A stretch of DNA of 63,843 nt from Nocardia arthritidis NBRC 100137 (GTDB lineage Bacteria; Actinomycetota; Actinomycetes; Mycobacteriales; Mycobacteriaceae). The notes below the pieces were generated by a model. That model made no database searches, was not told where the DNA came from, and saw only the letters and a list, made by a program, of their open reading frames with translations. How positions within the stretch are numbered: the first letter of the stretch is position 1; each line of letters starts with the position of its first letter. Shown here one piece after another: positions 42,249 through 51,141 of the stretch. The stretch is from assembly GCF_001612765.1 (NCBI RefSeq), contig NZ_BDBB01000040.1, positions 1 to 63,843 of the forward strand, in the 5' to 3' direction. The position numbers were made by a program, and so were the translations under genes.

Positions 42249-43643
42249 GTGGTCAGGCATTGGTCAGGCAAAGAGGCCCGCGCCCTTCGCGATGCCAAGC
42301 GGATGAGCATCAGGGAATTCGCCGCCCATCTGGGTGTGCACGAACGCTTGGTGTCGAAGTGGGAAGCCGGGGGCGTCCGGGTTCATCCACGACCGATCAA
42401 CCAAGCCGCTCTGGATACCTCACTGGCCAGGTCCGACGATGTAGTGCGAGCCCGGTTCGCGGCCTTGATCGATCAGCCCTCGGGCGATCGACCCGTCCCG
42501 CCGGGATTCGATGCGCGCGCCGGCGCCTCGGCGCGCGTTGATTATTCGAGTGACGCGGACCTTTTGGCTCTCATAGACGCCGGTGCGATGAGAGGTGTTG
42601 CGTTAGCGGCGATTTCGGAGAGGGATCTGATCATGGCGGCTGCCCACGAGGCCAGCGAGCACGCCGGCAAGGCCGAGAGCACCAATGTCGGTGCGAGCAC
42701 GTTGGAACAGCTCGACGCGGATGTGGTGCGCATCGCGAACGACTACGTGCGTATTCCGCCGGTGCCGATGATGGTGGACATGGTGCGGGTGCGGCGCCGG
42801 GTGTACCGATTGCTGGAAGGCCATCAGCGGCCCGCCGATACCGGTCATCTGTATCTCTTGGCGGGCACGCTCTCTGGCCTGCTCGCCAACGCGAGCACCG
42901 ACCTGGGCTATTACGACGCGGCCGGGGAGCAAGTCCGTGCCGCCTGGGCCTACGCGGAGCTGTGCGGGCACAACGGCCTTCGCGCCTGGACCCGCGGCAT
43001 GCACGCGCTGATCGAGTATTGGTCGCAGCGCCCCCGCCGGGCGGTTCAGCTCGCCCAGAGCGGGCAGGAGTTCGCCGAGTCGGCGACCGCGCAGGTGCGC
43101 CTGCTCAACATCGAGGCGCGCATCTGGTCGGCGCTGGGCAGCGCCGCGGACACCGATCGCTGCGTCCGGGCGGCCGACGATGCCCGCGAAATCGCCGCCA
43201 CCGACACCTTGCACGACGAAGTGGGCGGCGTCTTCGGCTTCAACGACGCCAAGGCCAATTACTACGCCGGCGCTACCTATATCCACCTCGGTCAGGCGGA
43301 GCGCGCGCTCGGCGCCACGCAGCGGGCCATCGAGCTGTATTCGAACGGCCCGTCCGAACAGCGCTCCTACGGCGCCGAAGCCCTGGCCAGAGTCGACTGC
43401 GCGGCCGCCCACCTGATCAACGGCAGCCTGGATGGCGCGGCCGAGGCGCTGCAACCGGTGCTCGGGCTCGACGAGGACAAGCGCATCGCGCAGCTCGAGG
43501 AGCGCCTGACCGATATGCGCAGGTGGATGGCGGCCCCGGCGTTCCGCGACTCGGTCGAGGCGCGCCGGTTGGACGAGCGGATCGAGGAATTCTGCGGCTC
43601 CACCGCGGCGAAGGGCATCCCGCCGGGTGGCCCGGCCCAGTGA
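42249..43643 (+). CDS. XRE-family HTH/TPR transcriptional regulator
   Basis: 464 residues. The Cro/C1-type HTH is RMSIREFAAHLGVHERLVSK followed by WEAGGVRVHPRPINQAALD; the remainder is helical with TPR-like repeats that probably bind a ligand (RAALYAELCGHNGLRAWTRG-type units, YAGATYIHLGQAERALGATQ). GTG 42249 follows GAAGGG and gives a standard N terminus; the ATG at 42241 is out of frame. Such one-per-locus regulators are abundant in Nocardia; targets are unknown, though the divergent 41623 gene is a candidate. Confidence 0.82.
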   Translation: MVRHWSGKEARALRDAKRMSIREFAAHLGVHERLVSKWEAGGVRVHPRPINQAALDTSLARSDDVVRARFAALIDQPSGDRPVPPGFDARAGASARVDYSSDADLLALIDAGAMRGVALAAISERDLIMAAAHEASEHAGKAESTNVGASTLEQLDADVVRIANDYVRIPPVPMMVDMVRVRRRVYRLLEGHQRPADTGHLYLLAGTLSGLLANASTDLGYYDAAGEQVRAAWAYAELCGHNGLRAWTRGMHALIEYWSQRPRRAVQLAQSGQEFAESATAQVRLLNIEARIWSALGSAADTDRCVRAADDAREIAATDTLHDEVGGVFGFNDAKANYYAGATYIHLGQAERALGATQRAIELYSNGPSEQRSYGAEALARVDCAAAHLINGSLDGAAEALQPVLGLDEDKRIAQLEERLTDMRRWMAAPAFRDSVEARRLDERIEEFCGSTAAKGIPPGGPAQ

Positions 43644-43743
43644 GTGACGTGTCACACCTCGCTGTGCCCGGGACGCCGTCGCGGGCGCGGAGCCCGGGGA
43701 TCAGCTCGGAGTGACGGTTTATCCAGTTGCGACGGATGGCACC

Positions 43744-44997
43744 ATGGGACGCGTGAGTCCTCATCATCCGCACCGCCCCCCGCGTGTTCTGGAGCAGTCC
43801 ACGAAGCTGCAGAACGTCGTCTACGAGATCCGTGGACCGGTACACGCGCACGCGGCACGGCTGGAGGCCGAGGGTCACCGCATCCTCAAGCTCAATATCG
43901 GCAACCCCGCCCCGTTCGGGTTCGAGGCGCCGGACGTGATCATGCGCGACATCATCGCGGCGCTCCCGTACGCCCAGGGTTACTCCGAGTCCAAGGGCAT
44001 CCTGTCGGCGCGGCGCGCGATCGTGACCCGCTACGAGCTCGTGCCCGGCTTTCCCGAACTCGACGTGGACGGCGTCTACCTCGGCAACGGCGTCTCCGAG
44101 CTGATCACCATCACCATGCAGGCCCTGCTGGACAACGGCGACGAGGTGCTGATCCCGGCCCCGGACTACCCGCTGTGGACCGCCATGACCAGCCTGGCCG
44201 GCGGCACTCCCGTGCACTACCTGTGTGACGAGGCCAACGGCTGGCAGCCCGATATCGCGGACATCGAATCGAAGATCACCGACCGCACCAAGGCGCTGCT
44301 GGTGATCAACCCGAACAACCCCACCGGCGCGGTGTACTCCGCCGAAGTGCTCCAGCAACTCGCCGACCTCGCCCGCAAGCATCAGCTGTTGCTGCTCGCC
44401 GACGAGATCTACGACAAGATCCTCTACGACGACGCCAAGCACATCTCGCTGGCCACCATGGCGCCCGACCTGCTGTGCCTGACCTTCAACGGGCTGTCCA
44501 AGGCCTACCGGGTCGCGGGCTACCGCTCGGGCTGGCTGGCGATCACCGGCCCGAAGGAGCACGCGGCCGGTTTCCTGGAGGGCATCGACCTGCTCGCCTC
44601 GTCGCGGTTGTGCCCGAACGTGCCGGCGCAGCACGCGATTCAGGTCGCGCTCGGCGGTCATCAGAGCATCGAGGATCTGATCCTGCCCGGCGGCAGGTTG
44701 CTCGAACAGCGCGACGTCGCCTGGGAGCGGTTGAACATGATCCCCGGAGTGTCGTGCGTGAAGCCGAAGGGCGCGCTCTACGCGTTCCCGAAGCTGGATC
44801 CGAACGTCTACGAGATCTACGACGACTCCAAGCTGATCCTGGATCTGCTACTGCAGGAGAAGATCCTGATGGTGCAGGGCACCGGCTTCAATTGGCCGAA
44901 CCACGACCATCTGCGGATCGTCACGCTGCCATGGGCCCGGGATCTCGCGGTCGCGATCGAACGCTTCGGCAACTTCCTCGCCAGCTATCGCCAGTAG
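43744..44997 (+). CDS. aspC: Aminotransferase, AspC/AlaA-like
   Basis: PLP-dependent class I aminotransferase of 417 residues. Substrate-side strand LKLNIGNPAPFGFEAPDVIM, cofactor asparagine in LLVINPNNPTGAVYSAEVLQ, Tyr/Asp in LLLLADEIYDKILYDDAKHI, and the Schiff-base lysine in FNGLSKAYRVAGYRSGW. The length and sequence match the actinobacterial aspC (Rv0337c-like) that transfers amino groups between glutamate and alanine or aspartate. ATG 43744 or GTG 43753 are the likely starts. In mycobacteria it neighbours the Fe-S oxidoreductase gene; here about 9 kb separates them. Confidence 0.9.
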   Translation: MGRVSPHHPHRPPRVLEQSTKLQNVVYEIRGPVHAHAARLEAEGHRILKLNIGNPAPFGFEAPDVIMRDIIAALPYAQGYSESKGILSARRAIVTRYELVPGFPELDVDGVYLGNGVSELITITMQALLDNGDEVLIPAPDYPLWTAMTSLAGGTPVHYLCDEANGWQPDIADIESKITDRTKALLVINPNNPTGAVYSAEVLQQLADLARKHQLLLLADEIYDKILYDDAKHISLATMAPDLLCLTFNGLSKAYRVAGYRSGWLAITGPKEHAAGFLEGIDLLASSRLCPNVPAQHAIQVALGGHQSIEDLILPGGRLLEQRDVAWERLNMIPGVSCVKPKGALYAFPKLDPNVYEIYDDSKLILDLLLQEKILMVQGTGFNWPNHDHLRIVTLPWARDLAVAIERFGNFLASYRQ

Positions 44998-45031
44998 TGA
45001 GAAGTTGGCGGCGAACCATATAATCGCCCCG

Positions 45032-45045
45032 CTTCCGGCCGGTAA
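45032..45045. promoter_or_regulatory. Weak match to the TTAC-N6-GTAA operator before the 6C RNA
   Basis: CTTCCGGCCGGTAA matches 12 of 14 bases of the fadE5 operator core TTACCGGCCGGTAA. It lies about 90 bases before the 6C RNA core. It may be chance; noted for comparison with 1433-1448. Confidence 0.3.
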
Positions 45046-45122
45046 ACAAACTCGGTGTACGGATACATGTCGGATTTGGCGACTAGCTAGCGCAAAAGAA
45101 GTACTTTTGTGTACAGTGGTCC

Positions 45123-45270
45123 TCGGCACTTTGAGTGCCTGGTCGGATTGCCTACCCCCCCTGGGCACATCCGGCCTCGGGTTAGGCGCCTACCCCCCTG
45201 GGCCGCCTGCCCTGCGGGCGGCGGAGACATCCCCCTGCTCTCCGCCGCCCCCTCTAAAATCCCCTTTCTT
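45123..45270 (+). ncRNA. 6C small RNA
   Basis: Two adjacent hairpins each expose a loop of six or more cytosines, the definition of the actinobacterial 6C RNA. Hairpin 1: GGTCGGAT (45141-45148) pairs with ATCCGGCC (45169-45176), inner TGCC/GGCA, loop with seven C (45155-45161). Hairpin 2: AGGCG-CC (45184-45190) pairs with GG-CGCCT (45201-45208), loop with six C (45193-45198). A terminator hairpin follows. TACAGT at 45111 is a possible minus-10. In mycobacteria 6C RNA acts in trans on mRNAs through the C-rich loops. Ends are estimated. Confidence 0.82.
45217..45249 (+). terminator. Terminator hairpin of the 6C RNA
   Basis: Perfect 11-base arms GGCGGCGGAGA and TCTCCGCCGCC with an 11-base loop, followed by a pyrimidine-rich stretch ending TTTCTTTT. 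GCCGCC at 45202 could alternatively pair with the 5' arm. Confidence 0.7.
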
Positions 45271-45387
45271 TTCGATCGGATCGCTCTGCCCGTGTATCCC
45301 CTGTGTTCGGTGACGCCGCGACGGTCTTGAAAATGAAATCCTTTAGGCTCGCTCCGGGCAGAACCACATCTGACAGGTAGGAGCGCG

Positions 45388-46665
45388 GTGAGCGACCACC
45401 ATCATCACCACGATCATTCGGGGCCGATCGCGATCGGCGCGACCGCGGCGCGCGTGGTCGTCGGGTTACTCACCGTGATCGGAGTCGTCGTCGTCATCGC
45501 CGCGATCGTGCTGTGGCCGAGCAAGCAGCACATCGACATCCCGCTGCCGATGCAGAACGCGGGCGGCGGCGCGGTGCAGACCGAGGCGGGCACCGTGGTG
45601 CTGCAAGATGTCGGTCCGTGCGGCAGCCCGTCGCTGGGCAAGGTGTTCGTCGAGAAGCCCGAACCACCGCGCAGCACCGCCTATACCTGCCAGCGCAGCC
45701 TGATCTCGATCGAGTCCGGGCCGCACAAGGGCAACCGCACGTTGCTGGAGATCGCCCCGGGCCCAGGACAACCCGACCTGCACGCAGGCGACGAACTGCG
45801 ATTGGTCCGCCAGACCGATCCGAGCGGCACGCCGATGTACTCGTTCGAGGACTACTCACGCGGGATGCCGCTCACGCTGATCTTCGTGATTTTCGTGGTG
45901 GTGATCATCGCGGTGGCGCGGTGGCGCGGCGTCCGTGCGCTGTTGGGCCTGGTGTTCGCGTTCGCGGTGCTGGTGCTGTTCCTGCTGCCCGCCTTGCTGG
46001 ACGGCAAACCCGCGATCCCGGTCGCGTTGGTCGCGGGCTCCCTGATCCTCTACGCGGTGCTGTATCTGGCCCACGGGGTGAACCTGCGCACCAGTTCGGC
46101 GCTGCTCGGCACGCTGACCTCGATGCTGCTCGCCGCCGCCCTGTCCTGGCTCACCATCGAGATGACCCATCTGACCGGGCTTTCCGAGGAACAGAACACG
46201 AACGTCGCGACCTACATCGAGCACGTCAGCATCACCGGCCTGCTGCTGGCCGGGTTCATCATCGGTTCGCTCGGTGTGCTCAACGACGTCACGATCACCC
46301 AGGCGTCGGCCGCGTTCGAGCTGGCCGCCCTCGATGAATCGGCCTCCCGGCGCGAGGTCTTCGCAGCCGCCATGCGCGTGGGGCGCGACCACATCGCCAG
46401 CACCGTCTACACGCTGGTACTGGCCTACGCCGGTGGGGCGCTGCCGCTGCTGCTGTTGTTCAGCGTGGCGGGACGGTCGATCCGCGACGTGCTGACCGGT
46501 GACGCGGTGGCCATCGAGATCGCGCGCTCGGCGGTCGGCGGTATCGCGCTGGCGCTGTCGGTGCCCTTGACCACGGGCATCGCGGTGCTGCTGGCCCGGC
46601 CGTTCAAGACCAAAGAGCCCACACCGCCCCCGCGTCCGCACCGAGCCCGGCACGCCAGGGCCTGA
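45388..46665 (+). CDS. YibE/F-family membrane protein
   Basis: Integral membrane protein of 425 residues. His-rich N terminus (MSDHHHHHDHSG), TM1 VVVGLLTVIGVVVVIAAIVL, an outside loop with two cysteines (DVGPCGSPS, YTCQRSL), then about seven further TMs. The signature FIIGSLGVLNDVTITQASAA and LVLAYAGGALPLLLLFSVAG are diagnostic of YibE/F. Function unknown. The His-rich start could bind metal (inference). AGGAGCGCG precedes GTG 45388; the 6C RNA terminator separates it from upstream transcription. Confidence 0.88.
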   Translation: MSDHHHHHDHSGPIAIGATAARVVVGLLTVIGVVVVIAAIVLWPSKQHIDIPLPMQNAGGGAVQTEAGTVVLQDVGPCGSPSLGKVFVEKPEPPRSTAYTCQRSLISIESGPHKGNRTLLEIAPGPGQPDLHAGDELRLVRQTDPSGTPMYSFEDYSRGMPLTLIFVIFVVVIIAVARWRGVRALLGLVFAFAVLVLFLLPALLDGKPAIPVALVAGSLILYAVLYLAHGVNLRTSSALLGTLTSMLLAAALSWLTIEMTHLTGLSEEQNTNVATYIEHVSITGLLLAGFIIGSLGVLNDVTITQASAAFELAALDESASRREVFAAAMRVGRDHIASTVYTLVLAYAGGALPLLLLFSVAGRSIRDVLTGDAVAIEIARSAVGGIALALSVPLTTGIAVLLARPFKTKEPTPPPRPHRARHARA

Positions 46666-46809
46666 CTTCGCCCGGCCGCCGCGCGGATTCCGTCGGGTCA
46701 GCGCCTGGACTTCGGCTGCGATCCGCGTCGGGCGGGCACGTCAGCGTCTGAACTCACCCCGCCGCACGTCGAAGCTCGACATCCACCTCGCCCCGAGTCG
46801 CGGTCACCC

Positions 46810-48117
46810 TCAGCGTGGCGGTGGCGGGGGGAAGGGGAAGACCTCCGGCGGGATCGTGGGGACCACGATCGGCGGAAGGCCGGGCACCACGATGGTGTTC
46901 GGGCCGGGCGTGGGCGGCGCCTCGCTGGTGGTCTGCCGCCGGTTCGGCGGCGGCGCGGCGACCGACTCGTGGGCGGGCGACTCCGTGGTACCCGGCGCGA
47001 CCGCGATCTGCGGATCCAAGCTGGTCGTGCGCGGTGCGGTGGTCGGCGACAACGACGGCGAGCCCTCGCTGGTATGCGAATCCCGTTCCAGCACCTGCGG
47101 TCCGTAGCCGAGGCCGAGCCCGATCGCGGCGACCACGGCCAGCGCGCTGACCGTCAGCACGGCCCCGCTGATCTCGCGTCTGCCGCGCTGGGCGGGGGCC
47201 GCCAACCATGCGGGCGACAGCTCGTCGTCCAGCGCGGCGCTCGCGGCGGGAGTCTCCTTGCGCACCGGTCTGGCCAGCAGCGCGGCGCCGCGGGCCATCA
47301 CGGTCTCCGGGCTGTCCGGCACGATGACGGGCACGCCCATCCAGCGTTCGAGCACCTTGGCCACCAACGGGATCCGGGCGCAACCGCCGATGGCCAGCAC
47401 ACCGTGCACGGGGCGGTCCGAGCGCACGATCACGTCGCGTGCCATCCGCGCCGAGGACTCGATCGCCAGCATGATCAACGATTCGAAGTTCTCCTGCGCG
47501 AGCAGGACCAAGCCCTGTTCGCTCGGCAGCGCCACCGCGGTGTTGGTGGTCAGCTGCTCCTTCGCCTCCCGGCACAGCGCGTCCAGGGCGGCCAGGCCGG
47601 CGGCGTTCGGCGGATGCGCGATCCGTCCAGAGGCGATCTGCTGCTCACGAATCAACGAGTCGAGATAGTCACCGCTGATGTCGCTGGTGCGCTCGCTGTG
47701 GCGCACCTCGCGGGACTGGGTGTCGACCACGCTCACGGTCAGGCCCGAGCTGCCCAGGTCGTAGACGACCAGCGAGGAGATGCCCCGGATATCACCGGTG
47801 GCCTGCGCGAACTCGAGTGCCGCCGCGATCTCCGGCACGAGTTCGTAATTGGTCAGCTGCTGGCGCGCCATGGCCGCGCGAATGGCGCGGGCGTGCTGCT
47901 CACTGCGGTAGGCGATCGCGGTGGCGCCGATCCCCGGCGTGGCTTCCAGGGTGACGCCGATGGCTTCGGCAGCCAGCTCTTCCACGCTCTGGTCGACGAC
48001 CGGAATGGTCTGCAGATCGAAGGAATGCGGGGAGACATGCCCGTGGGGGTTGTCGGCATGTGGTCGCGCCATACGGACAGCGCCGGCCCCCACCGAAACT
48101 CCCAGTACCGAACTCAT
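46810..48117 (-). CDS. Hsp70-like actin-fold protein with TM and proline-rich tail
   Basis: 435 residues. The N-terminal 300 residues follow the Hsp70/actin ATPase plan: LVVYDLGSSGLTVSVVDTQS (phosphate-2 loop) and VLAIGGCARIPLVAKVLERW followed by SPETVMARGAALLARP (adenosine motif). There is no DnaK substrate-binding domain. Instead one TM (GAVLTVSALAVVAAIGLGLG) leads to an outside tail rich in Ser, Thr and Pro ending PPEVFPFPPPPPR. Such proteins are common in mycolic-acid bacteria and may couple ATP state to envelope events (inference). ATG 48117 is preferred. Confidence 0.82.
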   Translation of the reverse strand: MSSVLGVSVGAGAVRMARPHADNPHGHVSPHSFDLQTIPVVDQSVEELAAEAIGVTLEATPGIGATAIAYRSEQHARAIRAAMARQQLTNYELVPEIAAALEFAQATGDIRGISSLVVYDLGSSGLTVSVVDTQSREVRHSERTSDISGDYLDSLIREQQIASGRIAHPPNAAGLAALDALCREAKEQLTTNTAVALPSEQGLVLLAQENFESLIMLAIESSARMARDVIVRSDRPVHGVLAIGGCARIPLVAKVLERWMGVPVIVPDSPETVMARGAALLARPVRKETPAASAALDDELSPAWLAAPAQRGRREISGAVLTVSALAVVAAIGLGLGYGPQVLERDSHTSEGSPSLSPTTAPRTTSLDPQIAVAPGTTESPAHESVAAPPPNRRQTTSEAPPTPGPNTIVVPGLPPIVVPTIPPEVFPFPPPPPR

Positions 48118-48267
48118 CAGCTGCCCATCTCGTTTCACACCGCACGACATGCGAGCCTGCGCCGTCCGTCTGCGGAGGCCCGCTGGACGGACCCTACCGC
48201 CGGCGATCAGCTGTGCTTAAGGCGGACTGGTCGTCTGTCTGGCAGTAGCCCGCCTCGCTCCGCAACT

Positions 48268-49590
48268 CTACGGTGTGCCGAGTCCCGCGTACACCCATCC
48301 GGCTGCTCTCCAGGTGGCACGATTGAGACAGTTCCGGCCGTCGATGATCGAGCGGGCCCGCACCACCTCCGCCAAATCCTGCGGGCGCAGGGCGGTGAAT
48401 TCGTCCCACTCGGTGAGCACGAGCACCACGTCGGCGCGTTCGCACGCCTCGGCCACCGAGGTCGCGTAGTTCAGGGTGGGGAACACCCGGCGTGAATTCT
48501 CCAGCGCCTTGGGATCGTAGACGGTCACCACCGCCCCGTGCAGCTGGATCATGCCGGCCACATTCAGCGCGGGGGAGTCGCGGACGTCGTCGGACTCCGG
48601 TTTGAACGCCGCGCCGAGCACCGCGACGTTGGCCCCGAGCAACGAGCCGCCGCAGGCGCGGGCGGCCATGTCGACCACCTTGGTGCGGCGGCGCATATTG
48701 ATGTTGTCCACCTCGCGCAGGAAGGCGACGGCGTGATCGGCGCCGAGCTCACCGGAGCGGGCCATGAACGCGCGGATGTCCTTCGGCAGACACCCGCCGC
48801 CGAAACCGAGGCCCGCGTTGAGGAATCGACGGCCGATGCGCTCGTCGTAACCGAGCGCGTCGGCCAGCATCGTCACGTCGGCGCCGGTCGCTTCGCACAC
48901 CTCCGATACCGCGTTGATGAACGAAATCTTGGTCGCCAGGAAGGCGTTCGCCGAGACCTTCACCAATTCCGCTGTGGCCAGGTCGGTCAACAGGAAGGGC
49001 ACCTCGGCGGTGATCAGGTCGGCGTATATCTCGCGTATCAGGTCCTCCACCCATCCGGCGGCGGCGCGTTCCCGGTCGACGCCGAGAACCAGACGGTCCG
49101 GCCGCAAGGTGTCCTTGACCGCGAAGCCTTCCCGCAGGAACTCGGGATTCCACGCGACCTCGACGTCGGCGGAACTCACTGCGCGGGCGCGTGATCCGAG
49201 CGCGGCCGCCGTGCCGACCGGGACCGTGGACTTGCCGATGATCACCGAGGGACGTTCCAGCAGCGGGGCGAGCGTGTCCACCACCGCGTGCACGTACTTC
49301 AGGTCGGCGGCGTACTCGCCCTTCTTCTGCGGGGTGCCCACGCCCAGGAAATGCACCTCGGCGTGCGCGGCCGCCTCGGCGTAGGAGGTGGTGAACCGCA
49401 GGCGGCCCGCGTCGAGGTTGCGGCGCAGCACACCCTCCAGGCCCGGTTCGTAGAACGGAACCACTCCGTCGGACAGCTTCGCGACCTTGCCCGGGTCCAC
49501 GTCCACTCCGATGACGTCGTGCCCGAGTTCGGCCATGCACGCCGCGTGCGTGGCCCCGAGATACCCGGTTCCGAAGACTGTGCATCGCAT
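48268..49590 (-). CDS. udgA: UDP-glucose 6-dehydrogenase
   Basis: 440 residues. N-terminal NAD domain CTVFGTGYLGATHAACMAEL, hinge region VEVAWNPEFLREGFAVKDTL, and the catalytic cysteine in GLGFGGGCLPKDIRAFMARS. C-terminal domain VAVLGAAFKPESDDVRDSPA and VVLVLTEWDEFTAL. It oxidises UDP-glucose to UDP-glucuronate with two NAD, feeding polysaccharide synthesis. ATG 49590 is directly in front of the Rossmann strand; a longer frame is not protein-like. In mycobacteria udgA follows dcd; here 7 kb of other genes separate them. Confidence 0.94.
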   Translation of the reverse strand: MRCTVFGTGYLGATHAACMAELGHDVIGVDVDPGKVAKLSDGVVPFYEPGLEGVLRRNLDAGRLRFTTSYAEAAAHAEVHFLGVGTPQKKGEYAADLKYVHAVVDTLAPLLERPSVIIGKSTVPVGTAAALGSRARAVSSADVEVAWNPEFLREGFAVKDTLRPDRLVLGVDRERAAAGWVEDLIREIYADLITAEVPFLLTDLATAELVKVSANAFLATKISFINAVSEVCEATGADVTMLADALGYDERIGRRFLNAGLGFGGGCLPKDIRAFMARSGELGADHAVAFLREVDNINMRRRTKVVDMAARACGGSLLGANVAVLGAAFKPESDDVRDSPALNVAGMIQLHGAVVTVYDPKALENSRRVFPTLNYATSVAEACERADVVLVLTEWDEFTALRPQDLAEVVRARSIIDGRNCLNRATWRAAGWVYAGLGTP

Positions 49591-49722
49591 GATCGATTGG
49601 TAAGCCCCGCCGGTGGCCACGCCACGTCGGCGAGGCAAGGGTCGGGGCAACAGCAGATGTACATGCGGCGACGGTGCCTGACCGGGTGCCCTGACCTGGC
49701 GCGACGGTCGCCGTGGCCCCGC

Positions 49723-49728
49723 TAGCAT
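49723..49728 (+). promoter_or_regulatory. Minus-10 element for the DUF218 gene
   Basis: TAGCAT ends 4 bases before GTG 49733 and 7 before GTG 49736. With no ribosome site this suggests a leaderless transcript that starts at the second GTG. Confidence 0.4.
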
Positions 49729-49732
49729 CGGC

Positions 49733-50272
49733 GTGGTGCGACGTCATCGATGGGCCTGGACCGTGCTCGGGGCCGGTCTGGTGGTGGTCGTCGCGACGGT
49801 CGCGCTGTGGCCGGTGTACGTGCGTCCGCGCACCGACCCGCCCGCTGCGGCGGATGCCGTTCTCGTCTTGGGCGGGGCGCACGACGGCCGCGAGCAGTTG
49901 GGCCTGCGCCTGGCGCGCGAGGGCTACGCGCCGCGCGTGGTGTTCTCCGATCCCTACGAAAACAGCGCCGTGCTGAACCGGATCTGCCACGGCGGCTACA
50001 GCTTCGAGGTCCTGTGCTTCGACCCGTCGCCGCGCACCACTCGCGGCGAAGGCCGTGAACTGGCCCGCCTCGCCCGCGCCCACAATTGGCGCCGAGTCAT
50101 CGTCGTCACCTTCACTCCCCACATCTCCCGCGCCCGCTACATCCTGCGGAAGTGCTGGGACGGAGAACTCCTCTTCACCGACCCCGAACCCCACCTCTCC
50201 CTCCCACGCTGGGTCTACGACTACGTCTACCAGTCCGTGGGCTATGCGAAAGCCTTCTTCGAGGACTGCTGA
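49733..50272 (+). CDS. DUF218/YdcF-SanA-like membrane protein
   Basis: 179 residues. One N-terminal TM (WTVLGAGLVVVVATVALWPV) then an outside DUF218 domain: ADAVLVLGGAHDGREQLGLR, GYAPRVVFSDPYENSAV and WRRVIVVTFTPHISRARYIL followed by RKCW. Family members include ElyC and SanA, which affect envelope polymer metabolism. It is divergent from udgA (142 bases), whose product also serves polysaccharide synthesis. Codon 1 may be GTG 49733 or 49736. Confidence 0.8.
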   Translation: MVRRHRWAWTVLGAGLVVVVATVALWPVYVRPRTDPPAAADAVLVLGGAHDGREQLGLRLAREGYAPRVVFSDPYENSAVLNRICHGGYSFEVLCFDPSPRTTRGEGRELARLARAHNWRRVIVVTFTPHISRARYILRKCWDGELLFTDPEPHLSLPRWVYDYVYQSVGYAKAFFEDC

Positions 50273-50400
50273 CCACTTCGTCCTGTCCGTCGGCCGAATT
50301 GATAGCCGAGCCGTAACAGATGTGATCAACATCTCGATGTGATGCCCGTGCGCATCGACCCCGGTGCGTGAACACGGATGAGAGCAAAGGGAACCTGCCG

Positions 50401-50946
50401 ATGACATATCCGCCACCGCCGAACGCGTACGGTCCGCCTACCGGGCAGCAGCCGCAGAAGAAGCGGACGCCGCTGTGGGTATGGGTAGCGGCCGTCCTAG
50501 GCGGGCTGCTGGCACTGGGCGCGCTCGGCAGTGTCGTCGGAGATAACGGCAAGGACCACTCGACGTCGCAACGAACCTCCGCGACTCCGGCCGGTCGAAG
50601 CGCTGTGGTCGCCTCGTCTACCTCCGCTGCGGCGGTGCCTGCTCCGGCGGTGCCTGCCGCTCCCGCGGCATCGATGCCTCCTCTTGCGCAGGCATCGCAA
50701 CCGGCGGCTTCCCGCGCCGCTATGCCGAACGTCGTGTGCATGAACTTGCAGGATGCGCAGGACACGATCCAGGCGGCTGGTGTCTTCTTCTCCCGATCCA
50801 AGGACGCGACCGGGAAGGGGCGTATGCAGGTACTGGATCGGAACTGGATCGTGGTGGCGCAGGCGCCCGCGCCGGGAGCGTTGATCGGCGAAGGTGAGGC
50901 GGTGCTGTCGGTGGTCAAGATCGGTGAACCGAGTTCCTGCGGCTGA
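50401..50946 (+). CDS. Single-TM protein with one PASTA domain
   Basis: 181 residues. Pro/Gln-rich cytoplasmic start (MTYPPPPNAYGPPTG), a TM (LWVWVAAVLGGLLALGALGS), an Ala/Pro/Ser linker of about 55 residues, then a C-terminal PASTA repeat: MPNVVCMNLQDAQDTIQAAG and VVAQAPAPGALIGEGEAV. PASTA domains bind peptidoglycan fragments or beta-lactams in PknB-type kinases and PBPs; here there is no catalytic domain, so an envelope-binding role is likely. Two cysteines (in VVCM and the C-terminal SSCG) may pair. ATG 50401 follows AAAGGGAA. Confidence 0.82.
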   Translation: MTYPPPPNAYGPPTGQQPQKKRTPLWVWVAAVLGGLLALGALGSVVGDNGKDHSTSQRTSATPAGRSAVVASSTSAAAVPAPAVPAAPAASMPPLAQASQPAASRAAMPNVVCMNLQDAQDTIQAAGVFFSRSKDATGKGRMQVLDRNWIVVAQAPAPGALIGEGEAVLSVVKIGEPSSCG

Positions 50947-51141
50947 CGCTCCAGGTGTGCCCATGGGTAGCCGGGTCCGCGAAGTGGGCCCGGCTGTCGG
51001 CTGGCGCTTGCCACACCTCGCGGCGAATCTGCGGGCGTGTGACGTCAGTTTGACTCGTTGAGAGAAGCGGCCGTACATTCTGTCTCGTGGTGGCGGGATA
51101 TTCGCCACGGAAGCAACGGTGCACACCCTCTGGGAGGGCAG

